Positions 12,412-25,429 are shown, counted from the stretch's first letter. The stretch: 64,000 bases of DNA from Gonatopus flavifemur (GCA_018340375.1 JAFFJZ010000009.1:15020501-15084500), one strand, 5' to 3'. The notes: generated from the sequence alone by a model not told the origin. Program-made: numbers and translations.

Positions 12412-12419
12412 GTTTCATC

Positions 12420-12545
12420 GTTTGTACCTGCCAAATTTTAGGGTGAAGGGCCGCGGAAGGTTGTGATAGCATTTTTCTCGAAGTTTCAGACATCATACAG
12501 AGTTCTTCGATATTCTGAAGCCTTAACTCCCAAACCAAGGAAGGA
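12420..12545. repeat. Conserved spacer at sat2 polarity flip, left arm
   Basis: This unique ~120-bp segment contains GTGATAGCATTTTTCTCG and lies between oppositely oriented sat2 arrays. Its inverted counterpart at 22455-22560 is more than 90 percent similar by eye, which shows that the arms are true inverted copies and not independently built satellites. Confidence 0.8.
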
Positions 12546-15500
12546 CGAACGATGAAACTAGCAGGAGATATCCTTGAGAGGTCCTCCAACAACAATTCCT
12601 GCATAGAAGAGTCGCCCCAGCCAAGGACAATCCTGTATGATTTTTCAAAGTTCTCAAATCCTGATTTTTATATATTCTAAGGTTCATAACTACCGAACCG
12701 AGGGAGGACGAACGATGAAACTTGCAAGAGATATCCTTTCGGAATTCCTTGAACAATAATTCATCCACATGAAAGTTGCCCAGTCAGGGGCAATTCTGTA
12801 TGATTTTTCAGAGTTCTCAAATCCTCGTTTTTATATATCCTAAGGTTCATAACTTCCGAACCAAGGACGTAAAAACGATGAAACTTGCAGGACATATCCT
12901 TGGGAGGTCCTTGAACGACAATTCATTCAGATGAAAGTTGCCCCAGTCAGGAGCAGTTCTGTATGATTCTTCAAAGTTTGAAAACTCTCATTTTTGTATA
13001 TTCAAATGTTCATCACCTCCGAACCAAGGGAGTACAAACGATCGAACTCGCAGGTAATATCCTGGAGTGGCCCTTGAACAATTATTCCTCAATTTAAAAG
13101 TTGTCTCAGTCAGGGGCCATTCTGTATGATTTTTCAAAGTCCGAAAATCCTCTTTTCTATCCATTCTAAGGTGCATAACTTCCGAACCAAGGGGGTACAA
13201 ACGACAAATTTGCAGGGAATATCCTTCAGAGGTCCTTGAACAATGATTCTCCCATATAAAAGTTTCCCCATTCAGGGGCAATCCTGTATGATTCTTCAAA
13301 GTTTTCAAATCCTCATTTTTATATATTCTGAGGTTTGTAACTTTCGAACCAAGGAAGGACAAACGATGAAACTTGCAGGGAATGGCCTTGTGAGGTTCTC
13401 GAACAATAATTTATGCATATAAAAGTTGCCCCAGTCAGGAGCAATCCTGTATGATTTTTGAACTCCGAAATCCCTCATTTTTATATATTCTAAGGTTCAT
13501 AACTTCCGAAACGAGGAGGTACAAACGATGAAACTCGCGGGTCATATCCTTGGGAGGTCCTCGAACAATGATTCTCTCATATGGAAGTTCCCCCAGTCAG
13601 GGGCAATGCTGTATGATTTTTCAAAGTTCTTGAATCCTCATTTTTTTATATCCTAAGGTTCATAACTCCCGAACCAAGGGGATACAAACGATCAAATTCG
13701 CAGAGAGAATCTTTGGGGGGTCCTCAGACAATTATTCATCCATACAAAAGTCATCCCAGTCAGGGGAAATTCTGTATGATTTTTCACAGTTCGGAAATCC
13801 TCATTTTTATCTATTCTAAGGTTCATAACTCCCGAACTAAGGGGATACAAACGGATGAAGTCGCAAGGGATATCTTCGGGATAACGTTGAACAATAATTC
13901 CCCACATAAGAGTTCCCCCAGTCAGGGGCAATTCCGTATGTCTTTTCAAAGTCCTAACATTCTGTTTTTTATGTATCCTAATCCTCATGACTTCCGAACC
14001 AAGGATGTACAAACGATGAAACTTGCAGGAAATATCCTTGGGAGGTCCTAGAACAACAATTCATCCAGATGAAAGTTCCCCCAGTCAGGGGCAGTTCTGT
14101 AGGATTTTTCAAAGTTCGAAAATCCTCTTTTCTATCCATTCTCAGGTTCATAACTTCCGAACGAAGGAAATACAAACGACGAATTTGGAGGGAATATCCT
14201 TCAGAGATCCTTGAACAATGATTCTCCCATATGAAAGTTGCCCCATTCAGAGGCAATTCTGTATGATTCTTCAAAGTTCTCAAATCCTCATTTTTTCATA
14301 TCCCGAGGTTCATAACTTCCGACCCCAGGGGATACAAACGATTAACTCCACAGGGAGAATCCTTGGGGGGGGGGGGCCCTCAGACAATTCCTCATCCATA
14401 TAAAAGTTGCCCCAGTCAGGTGCAGTTCTGTATGGTTCTTCAAAGTTCGAAAACTCTCATTTTTATATATTCTAATGCTCATAACCGCCGAACCAAGGGG
14501 GTACAAACGATGAATTCCGCAGGTAATATCCTTGAGTGGTCCTTGAACAATTATTCCTCAATTTAAAAGTTGTCCCAATCAGGGGCAATTCTGTATGATT
14601 TTTCAAAGTTCGAAAATCCTCCTTTCTATCCATTCTGAGGTGCATAACTTCCGAACCATGGGGGTACAAACGACAAATTTGCAGGGAATATCCTTCAAAG
14701 GTCCTTGAACAATGATTCTCCCATATGAAAGTTGCCCCATTCAGAGGCAATCCTGTATGATTTTTCAAAGTTCGAAAATCCTCATTTTTATCTATTGTAA
14801 GGTTTATAACTCCCGAACCAAGGAGGGAAAAACGCTCAAACTTGCAGAGAATATCCCTTGGATATCCTTGAACAATAATTCCTCACAAAAAAGTTCCCTC
14901 AGTCAGGGGCGATTCCGTATGACTTTTCAAAGTTCTAACATTCTCTTTTTTATGTGTTCTCAGGTTCATGACTTCCGAACCAACGGGGTGAAAACCATGA
15001 AACTCGCGGAGGATATCCTTGGGGGTCCTTAAACAATAATTCATCCATATGAAAGTTCCCTCAGCCAGGGGCGATTCTGTATGATGTTTCAGAGTTCGAA
15101 AATCCTCATTTTTATCTATTCTAAGGTTCCTAACTCACAAATCAAGGGGGTCAAGACGATGAACAATGCAGGGAATATCTTTGGGACATCCTTGAACGAC
15201 AATTCCCCACATAGATGTCCCCCCAGTCAGGGGCAATTCTGTATGATTTTTCGAAGCTCTAGCATTCTCTTTTTCATATATCCCATGGTCCATGACTCCC
15301 GAACCAACGAGGTAGAAACGATGAAACTCGCAGGGAGAATCCTTGACAGGTCCTCGAACAATAATATATCCATATAAAAGTCGCCCCAGTCAGGGGCAAT
15401 TCTGTATGATTTTCCAAAGCTCGAAATTTCACATGTTCATATATCCCGAGGTTCATAACTCCCGGACCAAAGAGGCACAAACGATGAAACTCGCGGAGAA

Positions 15501-15766
15501 TATCCTTGAAAGGTCCTTGGACAATAATTGATGCATATAAGAGTTGCCTAGTCAAGGACAGTTCAGTGTGATTTTTCAAACTCCGAAAATCCTCATTTTT
15601 ATATATCCTAAGGTTCATAACTCCCGAACCAAGGATGTAAAAAAGGTGAAACTTGCAGGAAATATCCATGGGAGCTCCTTGAACAACAATTCATCCAGAT
15701 GAAAGTTGCCTCAGTCAGGGGCAGTTCTGTATGATTCTTCAAAGTTTGAAAACTCTCATTTTTATA
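12546..15766. repeat. ~163-bp satellite array (sat2), left arm, about 20 monomers
   Basis: Each monomer has GGTTCATAACTTCCGAACCA, ACAAACGATGAAACT, a GGAATATCCTTGGGAGG block and CAATTCTGTATGATTTTTC. The GGTTCATAAC words fall near 12681, 12843, 13172 and 13496, giving 162-165 bp. The array resumes at 17062 after the mariner. ORFs of 60-130 codons on both strands reflect the repeat and not genes. Confidence 0.88.
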
Positions 15767-15768
15767 TA

Positions 15769-17059
15769 CAGGTTGATTGAAAAGTTCCTGCGCTCACCAA
15801 GAGATAGCACTGCTAGCTCGAAACTTTTTTTTTCTCAAGTTGGTATATCTGTCCTGAGAACACATGCGAAGTTACAAGTCATTCTGTCAATTCATTCTTT
15901 GTTAACAAGCCATTTGGAGTTGACGTGTCATTGATTTTTCTTAATATGGAAAAAATTGAATATCGTGCGGTCATTAGATTCTTTGTTTTGAAGGGTTTAA
16001 AAGCAAAGGAAATTTATGAACAATTGTTAGAAGTGTATGAGGAGTTCTCACCTTCAAAACGCACCGTTGAATTTTGGGCTGGTGAATTTAAACGTGGTCG
16101 TACTAGCCTTGAAGACGATCCACGCGAAGAACGACCAAAAACTGCAACCACAGCAGAAATCATTGAGCATGTACATAATATGGTTAGTGAAGATCCAAGT
16201 TTGACTGAGCGTGAGATTGCTAATGCCATAGGCATCTCAGACGAACGAGTACTCCATATTTTACATGAAGAATCACGTATGAAAAAACTGTTTGGAAAGT
16301 TAGTGCCGCACACGTTAACAATTCAACAAAAACTGGATCGGAAACAAATTTCTCAGCGTAATTTGGAGCGTTTCAAGCAGAATAAAACCGACTTCTTGCG
16401 TCGTTTTATAACTATGGATGAGACTTGGATCTACCATCATGATCCTAAATTGAAACAAGAACGTTTACAGTGGACTGAAGCTGATTGTTCAGCTCCAAAG
16501 CAGGTGAAGTCACAACGATCAGCAAAGAAGGTTATGGCATCAGTTTTTTGGGATGCAAAAGGAATTTTGTTCATTGATTATCTTCAGAAAAGTAAAACAA
16601 TCAACTCCGGATATTACTGCAGCCTTTTGGATCAGCTGGATGAAAAAATTCGTGAGAAAAGACCTGGTTTAAAGAAGAAAAAAATCATTTTTCATCAAGA
16701 TAATGCACCTGCTCACAAAAGTGTTTTGACGATGGCTAAATTCAAAGAACTCAAGTACGAATTGCTTGAACATCCACCGTATTCGCCAGATTTGGCTCCT
16801 AGCGACTACTATCTCTCCAGAAATCTCAAAAAATTCCTTCGTGGAAAGCATTTTTCGTCGAATGAAGAGGCCATAGCAGCCGTAGACGGTTATTTTGCAG
16901 ACCTTCCGGAAAACCATTATAAGGATGGGATAAAATTATTGGAAGATCACTGGAACAAGTGTATTGAGCTTCTAAGAGATTATATTGAATAAAAAAATAT
17001 ATTTCGTAACAAAAACAGTATTCTTTCATTTCGAGCGCAGAAACTTTTCAACCAACCTG
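15769..17059 (+). mobile_element. Mariner transposon, 1,291 bp, complete with TIRs and TA duplication
   Basis: The left end CAGGTTGATTGAAAAGTTCC and the inverted right end CAGGTTGGTTGAAAAGTTTC form the start of ~28-bp terminal repeats. TA dinucleotides flank both ends (15767-15768, 17060-17061). The element interrupts a sat2 monomer of the giant palindrome and encodes one full-length transposase. Confidence 0.95.
15946..16992 (+). CDS. Mariner transposase, intact 348 aa
   Basis: It cuts and joins the mariner ends in the nucleus. The first ATG that fits the family is at 15946 (MEKIEYRAVIRF); the frame is open upstream to a GTG. The N-terminus carries two helix-turn-helix regions (about residues 1-110). 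The linker has LVPHTLT, matching the family's WVPHEL. The catalytic triad is complete: D158 in TMDETW, D252 in HQDNAPAH and D287 in SDYYL, with 34 residues between the last two (DD34D). YSPDLAPSD is present. The length equals that of active mariners (about 345-350 aa), with no stops or frameshifts. This is the only transposase in the window that could be functional. One oddity is SDYYLS where SDYHLF is common. Whether it is expressed cannot be told here. Confidence 0.95.
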   Translation: MEKIEYRAVIRFFVLKGLKAKEIYEQLLEVYEEFSPSKRTVEFWAGEFKRGRTSLEDDPREERPKTATTAEIIEHVHNMVSEDPSLTEREIANAIGISDERVLHILHEESRMKKLFGKLVPHTLTIQQKLDRKQISQRNLERFKQNKTDFLRRFITMDETWIYHHDPKLKQERLQWTEADCSAPKQVKSQRSAKKVMASVFWDAKGILFIDYLQKSKTINSGYYCSLLDQLDEKIREKRPGLKKKKIIFHQDNAPAHKSVLTMAKFKELKYELLEHPPYSPDLAPSDYYLSRNLKKFLRGKHFSSNEEAIAAVDGYFADLPENHYKDGIKLLEDHWNKCIELLRDYIE

Positions 17060-17061
17060 TA

Positions 17062-17384
17062 TTCTAATGTTCATAACCGCCGGACCAAGGGGGTACCATC
17101 GATTAAACTCGCAGGGAATATCCTTGGGAGGTTCTTGAACACTAATTCTCCCATGTAAGGGTTGCCCCAGTCAGGGGCAATCCTGTATGATTTTTCGGCC
17201 CTCTCAAATCCTCATTTTTATATATGCTAAGGTTCAAAACGTTCGAAACAAGGAGGTACAAACGATTCAACTTGCAGGGAATTTCCTTGGGAGGTCCTCA
17301 AACAATCATTCATCCATATAGAAGTTGCCCCAGTTAGGGGCAATCCTGTACGAGTTTTCAAAGTTCGAAAATACCTGTATGAAG
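17062..17384. repeat. sat2 array, left arm, inner end
   Basis: About two more forward sat2 monomers follow the mariner and end at about 17384. The next bases have no match in the right arm. Confidence 0.8.
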
Positions 17385-17654
17385 TTAGCCCCCGAAGTGG
17401 ACGAAAATTTTTTTTCATGGCATCCGCAACAACGTGGTTAGTACCTGATCGTACCACAGGAAAATTTCGTTTGTACTCCAAAAATGGAAAAGTGACAAGA
17501 GTTTGAAGAAATCGATCGCCCATGACCTTCACCGATCATGCTGAATCTCATGTTCAAGGTCTTGGGATGTAGATGATTCTACCACAAAGGATTTCGCGGA
17601 AAAGCCAAGGAGGTGACGTTAGGAGCGAAAAACTGGATTGAAATGAGAAAAAAT
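17385..17654. other. Unpaired centre of the giant palindrome
   Basis: This ~270-bp unique sequence separates oppositely oriented sat2 arrays. It has no inverted partner and no convincing gene. It would form the loop of a cruciform or hairpin. Its boundaries are approximate because monomers at the edges are diverged. Confidence 0.7.
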
Positions 17655-20600
17655 TTCCTTGCGAACTTGAAACAATCACACAGAGCTGGCCCTGACTGGG
17701 GCAACTCTCATATAGATGAATGATTGTTCGAGGACCTCCCAAGTACATTCCCTGCGAGTTCCATCGTTTCGACTCCGTTGGTTCGGAAGTCATGGACCTT
17801 AGAATATATAAAAAAGAGAATGTTAGAACTTTGAAAAATCGTACAGAATTGCCCCTGAATGGGGGAACGTTTATATGGGAGAATAATTGTCTGAGGACCT
17901 CCCAAGGATATTCCCTGCGAATTCAATCGTTTGCATCCCCCTAGTTCAGAAGTTATGAACCTTAGAATAGATCAAAATGAGGATTCCCGAAATTTGAAGA
18001 ATCATACATAATTGCCCCTGACTGGGGCGAGTTTCTTATGGGAGAATGATTGTTCCAGGACCTCCCAAGGATATTCCTCGCGAGTTTCATCGTTTGTACC
18101 GCCTTGCTTCGGGAGTTATGAACCTTAGGATATATAAAAATGAGGATTTTCGGAGTTCAAAAATCATACAGGATTGCTCCTGACTGTGGCAACTTTTATA
18201 TGCATGAATTCTTGTTCGAGAACCTTCCAAGGACATTCCCTGCGAGTTTCATCGTTTGTCCCTCCTTGGTTTGGAGGGTAAGAACCTTAGAATAGATAGA
18301 AATGGGGGTTTCCGAACTTTGAAAAATCATACAGAACTGCCCCTGACCGGGCAACTTTCATCTGGATGAATCATTGTTCAAGGATCCCCTGAGGATATTT
18401 CCTGCGAGTTTCATCGTTTGTACATCCTCGGTTCGGAAGTTATGAACCTCAGGATATATAAAAATGAGGATTTTCGGAATTTGAAAAAGCATACAGAACT
18501 GCACCTGACTGGGCAACTCTTATATGCATCAATTATTGTTCAAGGAACTCCCAAGGATACTCCCCGCGAGTTTCATCGTTTGTGCCCCTTTGGGTCGGCA
18601 GTTATTAACCTTAGGATATAAGAAAATGAGGATTTGAGAACTCTGAAGAATCATACGGAATTGCCCCTGACTGGGGCAACTTTCATATAGGAGAATCATC
18701 GGTCAAGGATCTCTGAAGGATATTCCCTCCGAATTCGTTGTTCGTATTCCCTTCGTTCGGAAGTTATGAACCTTAGAATGGATAGAAAAGAGGATTTTCG
18801 AACTTTGAAAAATCATACAGAATTGCCCCTGACTGGAACAACTTTTATGTGGGGAATAATCGTTCAATGACTTCTCAAGGATATTACCCGCAGGTTTGGT
18901 CGTTTTTACCCCCTTGGTTCAGCGGTTATGAACATTAGAAGATATAAAAATGAGAGTTTTCAACCTTTGAAGAATCATACAGAACTGCCCCTGACTGGGG
19001 CAACTTTTATATGGATGAGAAATTGTCTAAGGGCACCCCCAAGGGTTCTACCTGTGGGGTCAATCATTCGTATCCCCTTGGGTCGGAAGTTATGAACCTC
19101 AGGATATGAAAAAATGAGGATTTGAGAACTTTGAAGAATCATACAGAATTGCCCCTGGATGGGGCAACTTTCATGCGGGGAATCATCGTTCAAGGACCTC
19201 CCAAGGATATTACCTGCAAGTTCCATGGTTTGTCCCTCCTTGGTTCGGCGGTGATGAACATTAGAATATATAAGAATGAGAGTGTTTAAACTTTGAAGAA
19301 TCATACAGAATTGCCCCTGACTGGGGCAACTTCCATATGGGAGAATCATTGTTCAAGGATCTCTGAAGGATGTTCCCTCCAAATTCATCGTTTGTATTCC
19401 CTCCGTTCGGAAGTTATGAACCTTAGGATATATAAAAATGAGGATTTGAGAATTTTGGAAAATCATACGGAATTGTCCCTGACTGGGGCAACTTTGATAT
19501 AAGAGAATTATCGTTCGAGGACCTCCCGAAGATATTTCCTGCGAGTTTTATCGTTTGTACATCCTCGTTCCGAAGGTTATGGGCCTCAGAATATATGAAA
19601 ATGAGGAATTCCGGAGTTCAAAAATCATACAGGATTGCTCCTGACTGGAGCAACATTTTAATATGCATAAATTATTGTTCGAGAACTTCTCAAAGACATT
19701 CCCTGCGAGTTTCATCGTTTGTCCTTCCTTGGTTCGGACGTTATGAACCTCAGAATATATAAAAATGAGGATTTGAGAACTGTGAAAAATCATACAGAAT
19801 TGCCCCTGACTGGGGAACCTTTCAAATTTGAAGAACCATCGTTCAAGGACCCCCCGAGGATATTCCCCGCAAGTTTGTTGCTTTTACATCCGTGGTTCGT
19901 AATTTATGAACCTTAGGATATATAAAAATGAGGATTTTCGGAGTTTGAAAAATCATACAGAACTGCCCCTGACTGAGCAACTTTCAAATGCATCAATTAT
20001 CGTTCAAGGACCTCCCAAGCATCTTCCCCGCAAGTTCCATCATTCGTGCCACTTTAATTCGGAAGTTATGGACCTCAGAATATACAAAAATGAGAGTTTT
20101 CAAAATTTGAAGAATCATACAGAACTGCCCCTGATTGGGGCAACTTACATGGATTGTTGTTCAAGGAACTCTCAAGGGCATCCCCTCCAAGTTTCACCGT
20201 TTGTACATTCTTGGTTCGAGAGTTATGAACCTTAGGATATATAGAAAAGAGTATGTTGGGACTTATGTGGGGAATTATTGTTCAAGGATATCCTGATGAT
20301 ATCCCATGCAAGTTTAATCGTTTGTACCTCCTCGGTTCGGGATTTATAAACCTTAGAATAGATGAAAATGAGGATTCTCGAACTCTGAAAAATCATACAG
20401 AATTGCCCCTGACTGGAGCAACTTTTGTACGGATGAATAACTGTCTGAGAACTCCCAAAGATTCCCCCTGCGAATTCAATCGTTTGTATCCTCTTGGTTC
20501 GGGAATTATGAACCTCAGGATAACAAAAAATGAGGATTTGAGAACCTTGCAAAATCATACAGAATTGCCCCCGACTGGGGCAACTTCCATATGAGAGAAT

Positions 20601-22454
20601 CATTGTCCAAGGACCTCTGGAGGATATTCCCTGCGAAATTCGCGTTCGTACTCCCTTGTTTCGGAGTTTATGAACATCAGAATATATATAAGAATGAAAG
20701 TTTCCAAACTTTGAAGAATCATACAGAACTGCCCCTGACTGGGCAACTTTCATCTGGATGAATCATTGTTCAAGGATCCCCTGAGGATATTTCCTGCGAG
20801 TTTCATCGTTTGTACATCCTTGGTTCGGAAGTTATGAACCTCAGGATATATAAAAATCAGGATTTTCGGAGTTTGAAGAATCATACAGAACTGCCCCTGA
20901 CTGGGGCAACTTTCATCTGGATGGATTGTTATCCAAGGACCTCCCAAGAATATTCCCTGCAAGTTCCATCGTCTGTCCCTCCTTGGTTCGGAAATTATGA
21001 ACCTCAGAATATATAAACATATGAATTTTCGAGCTTCGAAAAATCCCACAGGCTTGCCCCTGACTGGGCAACCTTTATATGCATCAATTATTGTTCAAGG
21101 AACTTCCAAGGATACTTCCCGCAAGTTTCATCGTTTGTGCCTCTTTGGTTCGGCAGTTATCAACCTTAGAATATATGAAAATGAGGGTTTCCAAAATTTG
21201 AAGAATCATACCGAACTGCCCCTGACTGGGGCAACTTCCATCTGGATGGATTGTTATCCAAGGACCTCCCAAGAATATTCCCTGCAAGTTCCATCGTCTG
21301 TCCCTCCTTGGTTCGGAAATTATGAACCTCAGAATATATAAACATATGAATTTTCGAGCTTTGAAAAATCCCACAGGATTGCCCCTGACTGAGGCGACTT
21401 TTATATGGATAAATTATTGTTCGAGGACCTGTCAAGGATTCTCCCTGCGAGTTCCATCGTTTGTACCTTGTTGGTTCGGAAGTCATGAACCTTAGAATAT
21501 ATAAGAAAGAGAGTCTTAGAACTTTGAAAAGTCATACAGAACTGCCCCTGACTGGGGGACGTTTCATACAGGAGAATGATTGTCTCAGGACCTCTCAAGG
21601 ATATCCCCTGCAGCTCAATCGTTCGTATCCCCTGAGTTCGGGAGTTATGAACCTTAGGATATATAAAAACGGGGATTTGAGAACTCTGAAAAATCATACA
21701 GAATTGCCCCCGACTGGGCAACTTCATTCATGTGGATGAATTATTGTTCAAGGAATTCCGAAAGGATATCCCCTGCAAGTTCCATCGTTCGTCCCCCCTC
21801 GGTTCGGTAGTTATGACCCTTAACCCTTAGCTGCCACACTTCGCCAGTGTAACATAGCTGCCACACTTCGCCAGTGTAACATAGCTGCCACACTGGGGTC
21901 GATTATGACCCCAACTGTAAATGTACACCAAAGCCAAGCTATGCGTAAATATATCTTGGAAGAATTTTAGAGAGTACTAAAACTATTCTCATTTTCAGTC
22001 AAATGATTTCCCTAAAGGAAAATTGATTTCGAATTTGTGAAAAAGTTATGTGCGTAGCACACATGCATCGCTTCTTTTCATCGATCGATAGGTATATTTT
22101 CGCTTTTAAATGAAATTATCACTGTATCATGGAGGAGAATTATATGAAACATGGACAATCATGTCACGCTAGGGTGGAGTAAAGTGAAGAAACTCTAAAG
22201 TGGCGCAGGATTGCGCGAAGAGTTCGAATTATTGAGTTTCTTGATGGTAATTCAAGATTGAATCATGTTGGGGTCAGTCTGACCCCAGTGTGGCAGCTGA
22301 GGGTTGGAATATATAAAAATCAGAATTTGAGAACTTTGAAAAATCATACAGGATTGTCCTTGGCTGGGGCGACTCTTCCATGCAGGAATTGTTGTTGGAG
22401 GACCTCTTAAGGATATTCCCTGCTAGTTTCATCGTTTGTCCCTCCTTGGTTCGG
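17655..22454. repeat. ~163-bp satellite array (sat2), right arm, reverse polarity
   Basis: The monomers are the reverse complement of those at 12546-17384, for example CAGAATTGCCCCTGACTGGG. Without the MITE at 21824-22303, the array is about 4.3 kb, against about 3.5 kb in the left arm. The difference equals about five monomers, as expected from unequal exchange. Two ~130-bp stretches near 20890-21016 and 21215-21341 are almost identical, showing recent local duplication. Confidence 0.85.
21824..22303. mobile_element. piggyBac-type MITE, copy 1 (480 bp)
   Basis: The ends are CCCTTAGCTGCCACACT and, inverted, CCCTCAGCTGCCACACT. The left flank is TTAA (21820-21823); the right flank TTGG (22304-22307) looks like a decayed TTAA. 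It is closely similar to copy 2 at 59649-60102. A 27-bp unit starting AGCTGCCACACTTCGCC is duplicated in tandem at its left end, which explains the extra length. It has no ORF. Confidence 0.88.
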
Positions 22455-22560
22455 GAGTTAAGGCTTCAGAATATCGAAAAACTCTATATGATGTCTGAAA
22501 CTCCGAGAAAAATGCTATCACGACCTTCTGAGGCCCTTCACCTCCAAATTTGGCAGGTAC
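22455..22560. repeat. Conserved spacer at sat2 polarity flip, right arm
   Basis: Inverted counterpart of 12420-12545, sharing for example the reverse complement of GTGATAGCATTTTTCTCG. The polarity of flanking sat2 monomers changes here, exactly as in the left arm. Confidence 0.8.
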
Positions 22561-23103
22561 AAACGATGGAACTCGCAGGGAACTCCTCCGGTGGTCCCTC
22601 AACAATAATTCATCTCTACAAAAAGTGCCCCAGTCGAGGGCAATTCTGTATGATGTTTCAAAGTTCGAACATTCTCATTTTTATATATTCTGAGATTCAT
22701 AACCTCCGATTCAAGGAGGTAAGGACGATGGAACTCGCAGGGAATACCGTTCGGAAGTCTTCGAACACTAATTTATCTATATAAACGTTGCGCCAGTCAG
22801 GGTCAATTCTGTATGATTTTTTACAGTTCGAAAATTCTCATTTTCATATATTCTCAGGTTCATAACTTCCGATCCGAAGAGGTACAAACGATCGAACTTG
22901 CAAGGGATATCCTTGGGGGGTCCTTGAACAATCATCCATCCAGATGAAAGTTGCCCAAGTCTGTGGCAATTCTGTATGATTTTTCAAAGTCCGCCAACTC
23001 TAATTTTTATATTTTCTGAGGTTCATAACTTACGAACGAAGGAGGTACAACCGACCAAAGTTCAAACACTCACCACTGATTCTGAAATCAATATTACCTT
23101 AGG
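22561..23103. repeat. Short sat2 array (forward) and arm junction, right arm
   Basis: About three sat2 monomers in forward polarity are followed by the junction containing CTGATTCTGAAATCAATAT (23060-23103), the inverted copy of 11287-11345. In this arm, sat2 passes directly to sat1 with no transposase remnant. Confidence 0.8.
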
Positions 23104-25429
23104 TAAGTTTTGACGAAACCTCCACTCAAGATCCTAATTTGGTCAGTCCAAGCATATATCCAGAGCACAAGGTTGTCCGAACAACCACCTTCTTTTTAGG
23201 GGATGATTTTCATTGCTGAAATGATTGAATTGACCTGTAATGTGTTCTGGGGGTAGTGGAACGACGGGATCTCCACTCAAGATCCCAATTCGGTCAGTCC
23301 AAGCATATATCCAACGTACAAGGTCGTCAGAACAACCCTCTCCTTCTTGGGGGATGATTTTCATTGGTAAAATGAGTAAATCGAGGTGTAATTTTCCCTA
23401 TGGGCGATGAAACGACGGGATCTCCACTAGAAATCCCAATTCGGTCAGTCCAAGCATATATCCAAAGCACGACGTCGTAAGAACAACCCTCCACTGTTGA
23501 GGGGATGATTTTCGTTGGTCAAATGAGTAAATCGACCTGTAATTTTTCCTATGGGGAATGGAACGACGAAATCTGCACTCAAAATCCTTTCTCAGTCAGT
23601 TCAAGCATGTATCCAAAGCACAAGGTCGGCGGAACAACCCCCTCCCTTTGAGGGGATGATTTCGATTGCGTAAACTAAGTAAATTGGGCTTGAATCTTCT
23701 CTATGGCTGATGGAACGACGAGATCGTCACTGAAAATCATAATTCGGTCAGTTCGAGCATATATCCAGAGCACAAGGTTGTAGGAACAACACTCTCCTTC
23801 TCGGGGGATGATTTGGATTGGTAAAATGAGTGAATTGACCTGTAATTTTTCCGATGGGGAATGAAACGACGGAATCTGCACTCAAATTCCTAATACGGTC
23901 ATTTCAAGCATATATCCACAGCACAAGGTCGTCAGCACAACGCTCTTCTTTTTAGGTGATGATTTTGATTGGTGACATAAGTAAATTGGGCTGTAATTCT
24001 TCCTATGGGTGATGAAACGACGAGATCTCCACTCAATATCCTCATTTGGCAAGTTCAAGCATATATCCAAAGCACAAGGGCGTAAGAACAACCCTCTCCT
24101 TTTTAGGAGGTGATATTCGTTGGTGAAATGAGTGAACTGAGCTGTAATTTTTTCTATGGATGATGAAACGACAAGAATGCTTGAACTGACCGAATTAGTG
24201 GAGATCTCGTCACCTCATCACCCATAGAACGAATTACAGCTCAATTTACTCATTTCACCGATGAAAATCATCCCCTAAAAAAGAGAGGGTAGTTCGTACA
24301 ATCTCGTGCTTTGGATATATGGTTGAACTGACCGAATGAGAATTTTTAGAGCAGATCTCGTCGTTCCATCACCCATAGAAGAAATTACAGGTCAATTTAC
24401 TCATTTTACCAATTGGAATCATCCCCTAAACAGGAAAGGGTTGTCCTGACGACTTTGTGCTTCGGAAATATGCTCCAACTGACCGAATCACGATATTTAG
24501 TCAAGATCCCGTCGTTGCATCACCTATAGAAAAGATTACAGCTCGATTTACTCATTTTACCATTCGGAATCATCCCCTAAAAAGAACAGGGTTCTTCTGA
24601 CGACCTTGTGCTTCGGATATATGCTTGAACTGACCGAATTACGATTTTTAGTAAAGATCTTGTCGTTTCATCACCTATAGAACAAATCACAGGTCAATTT
24701 ACTTATGTTACCAATTGGAATCATCCCCTGAACAGGAGAGGGTTGTTCTGACGACCTTGTGCTCTGGATATATGCTTGAACTGTCTGGATTAGGATTCAT
24801 AGTGGGGATCCCGTCGTTTCATCACCCATAGGAAAAATTACAGGTCAATTCACTCATTTTATTAATCAAAATCATCCCCCAAAAAGAAGAGGGTTGTTCT
24901 AACGACCTTGTGCTTCGGATATGTGCTTGAACTGACTGAATTACGATTTTCAGTTGAGATCCCGTCGTCAATTCACCTATAGAAAAGATTACAGCTCGAT
25001 TCACTTATTTCATCATTCGGAATCAGCCCCTAAAAAGAACAGGGTTCTTCTGACGATCTTGTCCTCCGGTTATATACTTGAACTGACCAAATCACTATTT
25101 TTAGTAAAGATCTCATCGTTTCATCACCGATAGAAAAAATTACAGGTCAATTTACTCATTCGACCAATTAAAATCATCGCCTCAAATGGAGAGGGTTGTT
25201 CTCACGCCCACGTGCTCTGGATGCATGCTTGAACTAACCGAATTGTGATTTTTAGTGCAGATATCGTCGTTTCATCACTAACAGAACGGATTACAGCTCG
25301 AATTACTTATTTCACCAATGAAAATCTTCCCTGAAAAGGTGAGGGTTGTTCGTACGATCTCGTGCTCCGGATATATGCTCAAACCGACCGAATCAGAATT
25401 TTTCGTGGAAGTTTCGTCATCCAATCTCA
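23104..25429. repeat. ~153-bp satellite array (sat1), right arm, with polarity flip at ~24176
   Basis: Forward monomers run to about 24175 and reverse monomers from 24176. The flip sequence ACGACAAGAATGCTTGAAC is the inverted copy of the left-arm flip at 9641-9660. The inner block is about 1.07 kb here, against about 0.22 kb in the left arm, where the hAT remnant lies. Confidence 0.85.

Noticed and set aside
11330..23060. Dozens of 60-170-codon ORFs with repeated phrases on both strands
   Set aside because: They follow ~163-bp monomers in several frames and both strands; the frame is not kept from monomer to monomer, so these are satellite artefacts.
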